Source of the DNA: Bolinopsis microptera | Taxonomy: Eukaryota > Ctenophora > Tentaculata > Lobata > Bolinopsidae | Length of the DNA: 64,000 nt | NCBI RefSeq assembly: GCF_026151205.1 | Contig: NC_087077.1 | Location: 17,161,475-17,225,474 of the forward strand | Reading direction: 5' to 3' | Shown: positions 23,301-34,177 of the stretch, piece by piece | Position numbering within the stretch: the stretch's first letter is position 1 | Layout of the letters: the number at the start of each line of letters is the position of its first letter | Translations under genes and position numbers: made by a program | The notes under the pieces: generated by a model | Told to the model about the DNA's origin: nothing | What the model saw: only the letters and a program-made list of their open reading frames with translations | Databases searched by the model: none

Positions 23301-26300
23301 CTCTCAGTCATCCTCCTCAGTCATCCTCCTCAGTCCTCCTCAGTCCTCCTCCTCAGTCCTCCTCCTCCTGGGTCCTCCTCTTCATCCTCCTCCTGGGTCC
23401 TCCTCGGTCCTCAGTCCTCCTCCTCCTGGGTCCTCCTCCTCATCCTTCTCATCAGTCCTCCTCCTCCCCAGTCCTCTCCCAGTCCCCTCCTTCTCCTCCT
23501 CCTATTCAGTCCTCCTACTCCTCCTCCTCCTCAGTTCTCCTCAGTCCTCCTTCTCATTTCTCCTAAGTCCTCCTCCTGAGTCCTCCTCCTGAGTCCTCCT
23601 CCTCCTCCTCCTCTTCCCTCTCAGTCATCCTCCTCAGCCATCCTCCTCAGTCCTCCTCCTCCTGGGTCCTCCTCCTCCTCTTCATCCTCCTCCTCGGTCC
23701 TCCTCGGTCCTCAGTCCTCCTCCTCCTGGGTCCTCCTCCTCATCCTTCTCATCAGTCCTCCTCCTCCCCAGTCCTCTCCCAGTCCCCCTCCTTCTCCTCC
23801 TCCTATTCAGTCCTCCTACTCCTCCTCCTCCTCAGTTCTCCTCAGTCCTCCTTCTCATTTCTCCTAAGTCCTCCTCCTGAGTCCTCCTCCTGAGTCCTCC
23901 TCCTCCTCCTCCTCTTCCCTCTCAGTCATCCTCCTCAGCCATCCTCCTCAGTCCTCCTCCTCCTGGGTCCTCCTCCTCCTCTTCATCCTCCTCCTCGGTC
24001 CTCCTCGGTCCTCAGTCCTCCTCCTCCTGGGTCCTCCTCCTCATCCTTCTCATCAGTCCTCCTCCTCCCCAGTCCTCTCCCAGTCCCCCTCCTTCTCCTC
24101 CTCCTATTCAGTCCTCCTCCTCCTCCTCCTCAGTTCTCCTCAGTCCTCCTTCTCATTTCTCCTAAGTCCTCCTCCTGAGTCCTCCTCCTGAGTCGTCCTC
24201 CTCCTCCCTCTCAGTCATCCTCCTCAGCCATCCTCCCCAGCCATCCTCCTCAGCCATCCTCCTCAGTACTCCTCAGTCCTCCTCCTTCTCAGTCATCGTC
24301 AGTCCTCCTCCTCAGTCCTCCTCAGTCCTCCTCCTCAGTCCTCCTCAGTCCTCCTCCTCCCCCTCCTCCTCTTCCCTCTCAGTCATCCTCCTCAGTCATC
24401 CTCCTCAGTCCTCCTCAGTCCTCCTCCTCAGTCCTCCTCCTCCTGGGTCCTCCTCTTCATCCTCCTCCTGGGTCCTCCTCGGTCCTCAGTCCTCCTCCTC
24501 CTGGGTCCTCCTCCTCATCCTTCTCATCAGTCCTCCTCCTCCCCAGTCCTCTCCCAGTCCCCTCCTTCTCCTCCTCCTATTCAGTCCTCCTACTCCTCCT
24601 CCTCCTCAGTTCTCCTCAGTCCTCCTTCTCATTTCTCCTAAGTCCTCCTCCTGAGTCCTCCTCCTGAGTCCTCCTCCTCCTCCTCCTCTTCCCTCTCAGT
24701 CATCCTCCTCAGCCATCCTCCTCAGTCCTCCTCCTCCTGGGTCCTCCTCCTCCTCTTCATCCTCCTCCTCGGTCCTCCTCGGTCCTCAGTCCTCCTCCTC
24801 CTGGGTCCTCCTCCTCATCCTTCTCATCAGTCCTCCTCCTCCCCAGTCCTCTCCCAGTCCCCCTCCTTCTCCTCCTCCTATTCAGTCCTCCTCCTCCTCC
24901 TCCTCAGTTCTCCTCAGTCCTCCTTCTCATTTCTCCTAAGTCCTCCTCCTGAGTCCTCCTCCTGAGTCGTCCTCCTCCTCCCTCTCAGTCATCCTCCTCA
25001 GCCATCCTCCCCAGCCATCCTCCTCAGCCATCCTCCTCAGTACTCCTCAGTCCTCCTCCTTCTCAGTCATCGTCAGTCCTCCTCCTCAGTCCTCCTCAGT
25101 CCTCCTCCTCAGTCCTCCTCAGTCCTCCTCCTCCTCCTGGGTCCTCCTCCTCCTCCTCCTGGGTCCTCCTGGGTCTTCCTGATCCTCCCCAGTCCTCTTC
25201 CTCCTCCCCTCCTCAGTCCTCCTCCTACTCCTCCTCGTCCTCAGTCCTCCTCATCAGTCCTCAACAGTTCTCCTCCTCCCCAGTCCTCCTCCTCCTCCTG
25301 GGGCCTTTTCCTGGGTCCTCCTCCTGGGTCCTCCTCCTCCTGGGTCCTCCTCCTCCTGGGTCCTCCTTCTCCTCCTCAGTCCTTCTCCTCCTCCTCCTCA
25401 GTCCTCCTCCTCCCTCTAAGTCATCCTCCTCAGCCATCCTCCTCAGCCATCCTCCTCAGTCCTCCTCCTTCTCAGTCCTCCTCAGTCCTCCTGATCGAAT
25501 CCTCCTGATCCTGAGTCCTCCTCCTCCTCAGTCATCCTCCTCCTCAGTCATCCTCCTCAGTTCTCCTCCTCCTCCTCCTAGGTCCTCCTTCTGGGTCCTC
25601 CTCCTCCTCCTGGGTCTTCCTCAGTCCTCCTCCTCCCTCTCAGTCATCCTCCTCAGCCATCCTCCTCAGCCATCCTCCTCAGTCCTCCTCCGTCTCAGTC
25701 CTCCTCAGTCCTCCTGATCCTCCTGATCCTGAGTCCTCCTCCTCATCAGTCATCCTCCTCCTCAGTCATCCTCCTCAGTCCTCCTCCTCCCCAGTCCTCT
25801 CCCAGTCCTTCTCCTTCTCCTCCTCCTATTCAGTCCTCCTCCTCCTCCTCCTCAGTCCTCCTTCTCATTTCTCCTAAGTCCTCCTCCTGAGTCCTCCTCC
25901 TGAGTTCTCCTCCTCCTCCCTCTCAGTCATCCTCCTCAGTCATCCTCCTCAGCCATCCTCCCCAGCCATCCTCCTCAGCCATCCTCCTCAGTACTCCTCA
26001 GTCCTCCTCCTTCTCAGTCATCGTCAGTCCTCCTCCTCAGTCCTCCTCAGTCCTCCTCCTCAGTCCTCCTCAGTCCTCCTCCTCCTCCTGGGTCCTCCTC
26101 CTCCTCCTCCTGGGTCCTCCTGGGTCTTCCTGATCCTCCCCAGTCCTCTTCCTCCTCCCCTCCTCAGTCCTCCTCCTACTCCTCCTCGTCCTCAGTCCTC
26201 CTCATCAGTCCTCAACAGTTCTCCTCCTCCCCAGTCCTCCTCCTCCTCCTGGGGCCTTTTCCTGGGTCCTCCTCCTGGGTCCTCCTCCTCCTGGGTCCTC

Positions 26301-27782
26301 CTCCTCCTGGGTCCTCCTTCTCCTCCTCAGTCCTTCTCCTCCTCCTCCTCAGTCCTCCTCCTCCCTCTCAGTCATCCTCCTCAGCCATCCTCCTCAGCCA
26401 TCCTTCTCAGTCCTCCTCAGTCCTCCTGATCCTGAGTCCTCCTCCTCCTCAGTCATCCTCCTCCTCAGTCATCCTCCTCAGTTCTCCTCCTCCTCCTCCT
26501 AGGTCCTCCTTCTGGGTCCTCCTCCTCCTCCTGGGTCTTCCTGTTCCTTCTCCTCCCTCTCAGTCATCCTCCTCAGTCATCCTCCTCAGTCATCCTCCTC
26601 AGCCATCCTCCTCAGCCATCCTTCTCAGCCATCCTCCTCAGTACTCTTCAGTACTCTTCAGTACTCTTCAGTACTCTTCAGTCCTCAAAATGTTTGTCCG
26701 CTAATGTCCACCAATGTCCGCTAATGTCCACCAATGTCCATCCAAGTCCGCCAATGTCCGTCCGGGTCCGCCAATGTCCGTCCGAGTCCGCCAATGTCCG
26801 TCCAAGTCCGCCAATGTCCGTCCAAGTCCGCCAATGTCCGTCCGTGTCCGCCAATGTCCCAAAAAACACGTCCGTTGTCTCATAGAATCCAAAAAGGACA
26901 GGACATAGGCGGACATAGACGGACATGACACCCCCCCTATAATTCATTGTTGTTGCTCGGAAGTTGACATCATTAAAACAGTTTTAACCTAAGTTCTCAA
27001 GTTCTGTCGTACTTGTCTGGCTTGAAAGTTCCAGATAAACTAACAATTACTTCTACAGTCGGAGGTAACAGACAAATTGTCATCCGACAGTTCAGCGCTT
27101 GAAGTGAGAAGAGCGAATGATAAGATACTCCAGTTTGACAGAGCATTCCTTGTGGATCAGAAGATACCTGGTACCATGTTCTATTCTAGGAATGTTCTAG
27201 TGTCCCCCTCTTCTACTAACCTTTACATGGGTGAGAGCTCTTTAGTATTATAAATATTTAATTATTATCTAATTAATCGTTAATAAATAATAATAGCTCG
27301 TTATTAATATTAGGGGGGGGGGGGGGGGGGGTAACATTTTTTTGTTTTTTTTTGTTTAGGTAAAAGTAATTTTTTGAAAAAACAAAAAACAAAAAAATAC
27401 GTTATATTTCCTTAAAAGATATTTATGATATGATTGTTATCTTTAAAAGTCAAAACTCACACAGTATCGTGTAATATTGTGGTCTTAAATGATATCTAGT
27501 ATATTATCTTCGATTTTTGTCAGCGACTTTCTTTTCTTCTGAAACCGCACCATAATAAATATTGACAGTATTGTATAATATTGACCAAATGACAATTATT
27601 GTCTGTCTGTTCTTAAACTTTTAAAACCATATTTATTAACCAGATAATCGTCTACCCCAGGTTCAGGGTTTCCGGGGCTGCTTCACGCCGTGTCTCCAAC
27701 AGCCACTAAGCAAGAGATACTCACCCAGCTTGAGTATGTCAGATGGGCGCTGCACGCAGCCACTGCTGTTCTATCCTCTTAA
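14319..27782 (+). CDS. Glutamate carboxypeptidase II-like M28 zinc peptidase (NAALADase family)
   Basis: Twelve exons in frame: 14319-14984, 15233-15408, 15606-15757, 19071-19162, 19446-19539, 19744-19844, 20219-20310, 20800-20909, 21169-21395, 21567-21761, 27059-27230 and 27661-27782 (732 aa; human FOLH1 750). It is a type II membrane glycopeptidase: a cytoplasmic head, one membrane span near residues 47-70 ([12 protein letters not shown]), a protease-associated domain ([17 protein letters not shown]), then the M28 domain. All five zinc ligands and the catalytic Glu can be read: H in GNHRDAW, D in [10 protein letters not shown] in WDAEEWG, D in INTDIAEGG and H in VYHTIYD. A helical dimerisation domain ends the protein (YVRWALHAA). 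The stretch around exon 9 is shorter than in human. Introns are crowded with a nested lectin gene, transposons and boundary duplications. FOLH1, NAALAD2 or NAALADL orthology cannot be decided here. Confidence 0.92.
16440..16669 (+). pseudogene. 3' end of a non-LTR retrotransposon reverse transcriptase ORF
   Basis: The 72-residue ORF has the typical C-terminal tail of LINE ORF2 proteins: a serine- and arginine-bearing stretch, then [20 protein letters not shown] and [12 protein letters not shown]. It has no RT core, so it is a 5'-truncated copy. It lies inside the TA-flanked element. Confidence 0.7.
17082..17501 (+). CDS. Unknown ORF carried by the TA-flanked element
   Basis: 139 residues. 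The N-terminus has a Cys-x2-Cys pair (CAVCRLKK) followed by VTCGHIP and KLCHYF, so a zinc-binding fold is possible. The middle ([20 protein letters not shown]) is predicted amphipathic. The last 40 residues look like a run-off into non-coding DNA. It sits wholly between the inverted tips of the element at 16048-17749, so it is probably a captured or transposon-encoded gene. I do not recognise the family. Confidence 0.4.
   Translation: MSLNSDRFSCAVCRLKKEGVFPVKVTCGHIPLEVSKLCHYFMVHGGLITGAVEDAKPRRSPIPSGGQEIKLRLTFRAVAPLADKMKVLLRQQYNFEFDGQQLRGISIMIMAGTLAIMRMRIRFNEDLTYYCLDLFSFIK
17911..18861 (-). CDS. Nested antisense gene: coiled coil plus F5/8-type (fucolectin-like) lectin domain
   Basis: Two exons on the minus strand join in frame: 18861-18558 and 18390-17911. 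Exon 1 encodes two copies of a repeat reading [15 protein letters not shown], then a heptad-rich helix ([19 protein letters not shown]), a likely oligomerising coiled coil. Exon 2 encodes a discoidin/fucolectin-type domain: [40 protein letters not shown] and a final [12 protein letters not shown]. Such proteins usually bind carbohydrate outside the cell. The gene lies entirely in intron 3 of the M28 peptidase on the opposite strand. An upstream exon with start codon and signal peptide was not found between 18862 and 19070, so the 5' end is incomplete. Confidence 0.65.
20061..20246 (+). repeat. Triplicated acceptor and start of peptidase exon 7
   Basis: CTATTTCCAG followed by GGCTGGAGACCTA occurs at about 20066, 20180 and 20209. 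The third is the functional acceptor (exon starts 20219). The first copy runs 13 bases further into the exon sequence (GAAGAACAATAAA). The others are decoys. Confidence 0.9.
20296..20715 (+). repeat. Five tandem copies of the peptidase exon 7 end and 5' splice site
   Basis: An 83-85 bp unit begins with GGTAGAGGAGAAC and includes the donor (GAGAACCG/GTATATACC in copy 1, GAGAACAG/GTATATACC in copies 2-5). Units start at about 20296, 20379, 20462, 20545 and 20630. Copy 1 is the true exon end (20310). Confidence 0.92.
21848..26937 (+). mobile_element. G-tipped non-autonomous transposon, 5.1 kb, in peptidase intron 10
   Basis: The left tip is 20 G followed by TGTCACGTCCGTCTATGTCC. The right tip is the complement, GGACATAGACGGACATGACA followed by 7 C. 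TATAAT flanks both sides (21842-21847 and 26938-26943), a 6-bp target duplication. The block CATAGAATCCAAAAAGGACA occurs in the same orientation at both ends (about 21898 and 26881), so each end can fold back on itself. The interior has the GTTCGGTACCCTATATTTTC module (about 22031) shared with the element at 4753-7045, then a very long TCC array. Confidence 0.87.
22120..26690 (+). repeat. TCC satellite with higher-order structure
   Basis: About 4.5 kb of polypyrimidine TCC repeats. Superimposed are longer repeating blocks of several hundred bases, recognisable by landmarks such as CTCCTATTCAGTCC, TCTCATTTCTCCTAAG and CTCCTGGGTCC. The 20-bp repeat GTCCGCCAATGTCCGTCCAA (about 26694-26860) follows. 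ORFs here are low-complexity artefacts. Confidence 0.92.
27313..27410 (+). other. G-run with a solo A/T-rich hairpin in peptidase intron 11
   Basis: About 17 G followed by TAACATTTTTTTG and a facing CAAAAAAATACGTTA: a single hairpin with a G tip on one side and no C tip on the other. It may be a solo end of a G-tipped element. Confidence 0.5.
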
Positions 27783-27876
27783 CTCCGCAATCATTCCAAG
27801 TTCTTACCGCCTTATTCAGTCATTCTGACGCTTTTTATGGGATATTTTGATGGAGGGAATTAAACTTGAACAGATT

Positions 27877-29148
27877 GGGGGGGGGGGGGGGGCAACCATA
27901 TTAAAGTATATTAAAGTATATCACCGGGTCAAAATCGGAGAAAATCCTACATTTTAATATACTTTAATATACCTACAATTAGAAGATTTATATTCTTCGT
28001 TAAGATTTACATGATGAACTATATTTTTCACTCAGATTCGCAAGATAAGCCTGTTTTAGGACTAGTACATGAATTTCCATCCAGATTGGTCAAAAATTGG
28101 CTGAGCTATGAGCTTTAAAAAATATGCCCATATTTGGGCATACGCTTTTGCCCAAATTCGCTTTTGCCCAAATTCGATAAAATTTCAATATTTTTTAATG
28201 AGACTAATTCTATGTGAAAGATATAACTCAGTGTTTGTTGAATATAGTGGATACTAAGTAAAAAGACCTCCATGAACAAAATTGGGAAAATTGCACATAA
28301 TATCTCGGTTCGGAATACTAGCCAAAATGACTTCATTAAAATTGAAATAACTCCATCAGTTTTCAATATTTTTTCAAGAACTTTTTGGAATCGATTAAGA
28401 ATTGCATTTCAAGCTTATTTTGGGCAACAATTTTTGATGTAGGCCTCCAAGGAGATAGGGATATAATAAAGTATATTGTAGGTATATTAAAGTATATTAA
28501 AGTATATCCCCGGGTCAAAATCGGGAAAAATCCTACATTTTAATATACTTTAATATACCTACAATTAGAAGATTTATATTCTTCGTTAAGATTTACATGA
28601 TGAACTATATTTTTCACTCAGATTCGTAAGATAAGCCTGTTTTAGGACTAGTACATGAATTTCCATCCAGATTGGTCAAAAATTGGCTGAACTATGAGCT
28701 TTAAAAAATATGCCCATATTTGGGCATACGCTTTTGCCCAAATTCGCTTTTGCCCAAATTCGATAAAATTTCAATATTTTTTAATGAGACTAATTCTATG
28801 TGAAAGATATAACTCAGTGTTTGTTGAATATAGTGGATACTAAGTAAATAAAGACCTCCATGAACAAAATTGGGAAAATTGCACATAATATCTCGGTTCG
28901 GAATACTAGCCAAAATGACTTCATTAAAATTGAAATAACTCCATCAGTTTTCAATATTTTTTCAAGAACTTTTTGGAATCGATTAAGAATTGCATTTCAA
29001 GCTTATTTTGGGCAACAATTTTTGATGTAGGCCTCCAAGGAGATAGGGATATAATAAAGTATATTGTAGGTATATTAAAGTATATTAAAGTATATCCCCG
29101 GGTCAAAATCGGGAAAAATCCTACATTTTAATATACTTTAATATGGTT

Positions 29149-29179
<31 letters not shown>

Positions 29180-29180
29180 C
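27877..29180 (+). mobile_element. G-tipped tandem-dimer MITE between the peptidase and AATF
   Basis: The left tip is 16 G then CAACCATATTAAAG. The right tip is CTTTAATATGGTTGG then 30 C. The flanks CAGATT (27871-27876) and (C)AGATT (29180-29185) form a 5-6 bp target duplication. The body is a hairpin block (TATTAAAGTATAT, CGGGTCAAAATCGG, ATATACTTTAATATA) present three times in the same orientation (about 27895, 28485 and 29075) alternating with two nearly identical 500-bp body copies. The minus-strand ORFs within are copies of one another and have no recognised domain. Confidence 0.87.
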
Positions 29181-29185
29181 AGATT

Positions 29186-30037
29186 CCTGAATTCCATCTG
29201 ATTATTATCTTTTAACCAGAAAAACCTTTATTTGTGCTGGATCACAATCAGGGGATATTTATGTTTATGGTGAGAATTAAAAAGTAGAAAGGTCCTTATT
29301 TGAATTAATTTATGAATTTGTTTTTATCTAGCTATTACATTTAATTGTACATAATGTCAAGTAGTTTAATTGATTCGAATTTTACTGCTGCCAATTTTAA
29401 AGTGCAAATCTTTTAACTTCATTGTATGCCGAGTACTGAAGTAAGTTTCAATCAATTGTAGCTTTGTGTTTATTGGCTATTGATTTTTTAGGAGTGTTTT
29501 TTCGTCGTTTAAGTTAAGTTTTTATGTTGATTACTAGTAAATAACGTTGGTTAACAATTATAAATTAATCTTTCCGTGCTTGCGTGTAGACGGTGCAGAA
29601 TTCAGGTCAATTTTGTTTTTTCTCCGTGTTTGGTTAAATCGCTGCAAATCTTTATCAATTAATCAACTTTTAATAAATTCTTTTGGTATTTCTGTAAGAT
29701 ATTATAAAGCATATAGTAAAAGATGACTGAGTATAAAATACATTATTATTGCCAGCGAAAAATTATGATTTTCGGTTAGTGATATCAGGTTATTCTGCTT
29801 TTGCATTGAATCTGTTTGTTTTTGAGCAATTATTTTATGTGTTAATAATATGCAAAACTTTGAAAGTATGTTGTATATCTGATAACAAATCATTGTTTGA
29901 CTATATATTTTAAAATTCATTGTTTATCCCACTTCAGGGCTCTACCTCAAATTCTTTTTCAAGATTCATTGCAAATAGTTTTAAACTAATAATAAAATTC
30001 ACAACATTTTCACAAATGATGTCTGTTAGGTTGAGTT
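29186..30037. other. Spacer upstream of AATF
   Basis: AT-rich with no supported gene. TCTGTTAG ending at 30029 is an acceptor-like site eight bases before the AATF ATG. Confidence 0.45.
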
Positions 30038-31549
30038 ATGTCGTTTCTAGAGGAGATATCAAAGTTGACGACTGCTGCTCCCTCTATTGACCCGGAGCTC
30101 GTGGGATTCGCTGATCAAAGTGCTTTTATTTCTTCAAAATCTACCGTGAGTTGACTCTGTTGATATTTCGTAATTTTGTTCTAGAATGGCTAAAAATTGT
30201 CCTTCGTAATATTATGTGAACAATCGCCAATATCAAAGATTATTATTTAACAAATTCACCTACCGCAGGCGAGACCGTACCACATACTCGATGACGCTGA
30301 TGTTGGAAAACCAATATCACGTGACGAGCTCTTTAAAACAGATGAGATAGATGAAGGGGACGAGGAAGCAGCCCTCTTCTTGTCAAAAGGTTTAGATGAT
30401 CAGATGATGGGGTCAGATGACAGTGACACGGATGGTGAGAGTGATGAAGATGACATGGTGTCCAGTGATGGAGAGGATGGAGAGGATGGAGAGGAATCGG
30501 GTGAGGGCTACCAGACCGGTGATTCAGAAGAAGAAGATGTGGTGGCTGCGGCTGGTGGTGCGGTTGCTGAGGAAGACGGGGAAGATGAACTTCAGATGGT
30601 TCAGCAGAGAGATAACTTTTCGGAAGAACAAAAACGAGATTCAGTCAAGTTCCAGATTAATTGTTGGGACAAATTAGTTCAGCTCAGGCTTAAACTGCAG
30701 CCGTGTTTACAGGAGATATCAAAACTGCCGCCCCCAGAAAAACGTGTGAAATACATGTCAGGAGAGGTGTCACAGTCTCACAGACAGAAGATCATGACAA
30801 ACGTTCAAGGTGCCCTGGACAAGCTTCTAGATCTTCAAGAACAGCTTATTGGCTCTAACTCTGAGGTGAAGGCTATTCATTCTGGAAAGAAACCTGTGGA
30901 CGATGATGAGATCCCATCTGATACAGACGAGGAAGACGGTGAAGAAGACGAAGAAAAAATGTCACCGAAGAAACAAAAGCGAAAACGAAAGCAAAATTCT
31001 GATTATTATTTGTCTCACGCTAAAGAAAATAGTGAAAAGCTTGAACAATTCAAATCGGACACAATTTTGCACTGGTATGAACAGACAAAAGCAGTGGCAA
31101 AGAAGTCGTCATTCATGAATAAGGAAGTCAGTGTTCTTGATCAAATTGATCACATCCTCTCAAACAAAGAACGATTGACTACCCGAACAAATCAAAACCG
31201 TAACACTGTCCATTTCTTTGGAGAATCAAACACAGAAGCAGATTCGCATCCCTATATCTTCAATGACGACGATTTCTATCAGCAACTTCTTCGAGAGATC
31301 ATCGACAAAAAGATGGGAAATATCGACAATAATGATCCTGACACTATGGGTCGCCAGTGGGCAGAACTTCAAAAGCTAAAGGTAAAAACGAAAAAGAAAG
31401 CTGTGGATACAAAAGCGAGCAAAGGCCGGAAGATTAGGTACGAGGTGCATTCGAAATTGTTGGGTTTCATGGCTCCAGTTTCATTAGATTCGTTGAGTGA
31501 TGGTCGACAAGACGAACTTTTTAAATCCTTGTTTGCCTCAAATTTGTAA
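30038..31549 (+). CDS. AATF: Apoptosis-antagonizing transcription factor / rRNA processing factor (AATF, Che-1, Bfr2)
   Basis: Two exons, 30038-30145 and 30269-31549, encode 462 aa (human about 560). AATF works in nucleoli in early 18S rRNA processing and also as a transcription cofactor. The first third is highly acidic (DEDD, EDGEDGEESGEG). The conserved core follows: DKLVQLRLKLQPCLQ, then LHWYEQTKAVAKK and VLDQIDHILSNKERL. The TRAUB C-terminal region has FNDDDFYQQLLREIIDKK, MGRQWAELQKLK, DTKASKGRKIRYEVHSKLL and FMAPVS, all matching human residue by residue. The donor CTACC/GTGAGT and acceptor TACCGCAG are canonical. The start gives MSFLEEISK. Identity is secure. Confidence 0.95.
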
Positions 31550-31844
31550 CGGGTCATATCTTTATAATTTTAAAATCTTATACGACGCATAGTTGTTTAT
31601 TAAGTTATTAATATATTGACGAAGAACTCAATGTTTGGTTATGTGATTATAGATTGCGATTGAGCATCATCTCATAATATCTGATGATATACATTTTAGT
31701 AACGTTCAGTAATTGTGCTGGTGCCTCAGTTAAACGAAACGAAGTTGTTTTAATGATTCTCCAACTTAATTTAAAATTCAAACTGACTAATTTCTTTACG
31801 TTAATACATTTGTAAGATATTACGTTTCTCTAATACAATGATTA

Positions 31845-32350
31845 CCTTACAAGACTTTTTTGTGGCGGACCAATTTGCGACGACCGAAATTTTGGCGGTC
31901 CGAAAATATGGCGAAATTGAACAAAAACCGTCAAATTTCGGACGTCACAGAAAATAAGGGTATTTTTCATCATTTTTTGTGACAGTAAGCAGTAAGGAAA
32001 TTTCTGAAATTCGGCAAAATCATGTTCAAACTTAGTCTGTATTAAGACTGTAAGACTTTCATGTTAGCACATACGTGTATTTTAATGCAAATTTAAACTG
32101 TATTGCTTGACATTCAATTCGTCATTGGTGTGGTGATAATTTGTCCCAAGATGCCAGAATTTATTTATTTATTTTACTTGATATTACTTTTAAGAAACAA
32201 AATAAAGCAGTGAAGGCACAGTCATTGAAATAAGCTAAAAGATAATGCGACGGATTCTATTACGACGACCGAAATTTTGGCGGTCCGAAAATATGGCGAA
32301 ATTTTCGGAAAACCGCCACATTTCGTACGTTATAAATATGTCTTGTAAGG
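31845..32350 (+). mobile_element. 506-bp TA-flanked MITE (CCTTACAAGAC tips)
   Basis: The tips CCTTACAAGAC and GTCTTGTAAGG are inverted and flanked by TA on both sides. The block ACGACCGAAATTTTGGCGGT, followed by CCGAAAATATGGCG, appears in the same orientation near both ends (about 31878 and 32259). The first six bases, the TA duplication and the same-orientation hairpin design match the larger element at 16048-17749, so the two are probably related families. Confidence 0.8.
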
Positions 32351-32402
32351 TATGCTTACACTCATATCTCATCAGGATGTTGGACCATGAAACTGAAGGG
32401 TG

Positions 32403-33848
32403 ATGAATAAAAAAAGAACCTCACAAATCGAATCTCTTGCCCGACCGAAACCCCTCGAATACATCCCTCAAGCAAAAGCCAAGATTCCAACAACTACTTC
32501 CGAATGGTTTCTCTTCAAAGGTCAGAACGTTTACAGGCAATTGACCCTAAACTGGGGACGTAAACTCGTGGTTGGGGCGTTTCCTTTCATCGCTTATTTT
32601 AGTGTCACATTCTTCGACTATCGGCGAACGAGGTACAACTTTCAGCTTCAGCAAGCTGACTTCTTTAAGCAGTCTGTTGCTTGCATTGCCAATAGTCCGG
32701 AGGTAAAGGAGGCGTTTGGTACGGATATAAAGCTAAAGAGAGCCTCCTACTGGACTCTTGCTTCAGGGTTTGTTCCATGGGTAAGTAAGTTAAGGAGCAA
32801 TAAATAATTCGATTTATTTTAATGATTCTTTTTTATCTCCTTTAAGTTGTCCTTCTGTGCTCACCAACCATGTTAATTACTTATTGGACAATTTAGATTC
32901 GATTCATGATTATTAAGTTTTAATCCCTGATGTGTAATTCTAATTTAATTATTCTAATTATAATTTAAATTACAGATTAAGGAACGACACGTGTGGTTAG
33001 GATTCTCGAGTCTTCGCAGGGACGGTTGGATTAGGATGGGACTGCGCAGGACGGACTTCATCTTGGACAAGGAATCTGCAAGACTTATTTCAAGTGATAT
33101 TGAAAGTGGACTAAAGAAAGATTTACAGATTTCATTGGCGAAAGCAAAGGAGGTAGGCGAATCTGAAGGTACAAATCATGAAGAAGTATCTAGTGATGAA
33201 GTCAGGGAGACTACTAATTTGACTGTAGAGTCTTCTGAAACAGCTACTGAAACAACTACTAAACTAGTACTCAAAGAAACAGTAGAAAATGAAGCTAACG
33301 AACTGAACGAGTCACCGTCAATAAAAGAAGACACTATTCTGAAGGATTCCGAAAAGGAGGTCTCACAAGAAAATAACTCAGACCAAAACCTCAGCTCTGA
33401 TGAATCCGAACCAAGTGGCTCTTGGAAAGAGGATCATTCACTAACTACACAAGAACGTATCGCTGAACAAGTGGCAGAAAAAGAAACCAAAGACAAACTC
33501 AGTCACGATCAGAGCCAAGAGTACATGGCTGAAATGCGGCGACTATACCCAACTCTTCCGGAGAACTTTGGTCAAAACGATCTGGAGCAAGCTGTTGCTC
33601 TGAAGAAAGATAAACTGCTAGACGGCCAGATATTCAACAACACGTGGGATTTACTGAGCTTGTCGATTCACCCTGATAAGGCGGGTGACGGCCAGACCTT
33701 TGTTTTGTGGGACCCTGAGAAGAGTTACGTTGATCAAGCTGATTATTTCATTGATACAGCCTGGTTATCTATAAAGAAACCGGGGTTTATGAGAGCGTCC
33801 AGTGTTGCTGTTGTGGACCAATCTTCTACTGTGGCAGAAGCTTCATGA
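32403..33848 (+). CDS. Probable mitochondrial membrane protein with a COA1/TIM21-like domain
   Basis: Two exons (32403-32780 and 32976-33848) encode 416 aa. A single membrane span lies near residues 54-71 (KLVVGAFPFIAYFSVTFF), followed by FFKQSVACIANSPEVKEAFG. That stretch resembles the COA1 pattern of an aromatic start, a short helix, then PExxEALG. Next comes WLGFSSLRRDGWIRMGLRRT, compatible with the following COA1 strand. COA1 helps early cytochrome oxidase assembly at the mitochondrial inner membrane. Unlike COA1 (about 146 aa), this protein has a long acidic Ser/Thr/Glu-rich linker (about residues 175-305) and a second conserved-looking segment with NNTWDLLSLSIHPDKAG. The ATG at 32403 overlaps the stop of an eight-codon upstream ORF starting at 32377. 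The family call is tentative. Confidence 0.45.
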
Positions 33849-34177
33849 AGGTTCGCTAATTTGTTAAGTTTAGGTTATTATTATTAAAACAAATTTCTGT
33901 GGCCCTGAATTAGTTAATTTATTATTGAGAGTTGAGACGTAGATCAGTTCGATATTCGAACATTTGATTTTGTACGATCTTCAACTAAACTTGATTTTTG
34001 TATGTTACGGAGTTTCACTGTTTATTTAATTATTTTCTTAACGTTTTTCAATGCGACATGATATTGTAAAACTGACGAGTTAGACGTCTACATAATAATT
34101 AGAACAATGTGCATGCTCATGACTATTTATTCAACCAGATAAGATAACACACTATCATGTAGGCAGATAGCAAGATC

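Noticed and set aside
2905..26690. All repeats as pure assembly artefacts
   Set aside because: Considered, but units carry many independent point differences and insertions, which argues for real old arrays; copy numbers may still be misjudged.
26678..26947. Repeat ORFs rich in [10 protein letters not shown] or TDIGG
   Set aside because: They are the 20-bp repeat at the right end of the G-tipped element, open in several frames.
28115..28913. Two similar minus-strand ORFs in the G-tipped dimer as a transposase
   Set aside because: Only 70-83 codons, no catalytic motif, and copies differ by stops; treated as non-coding body sequence.
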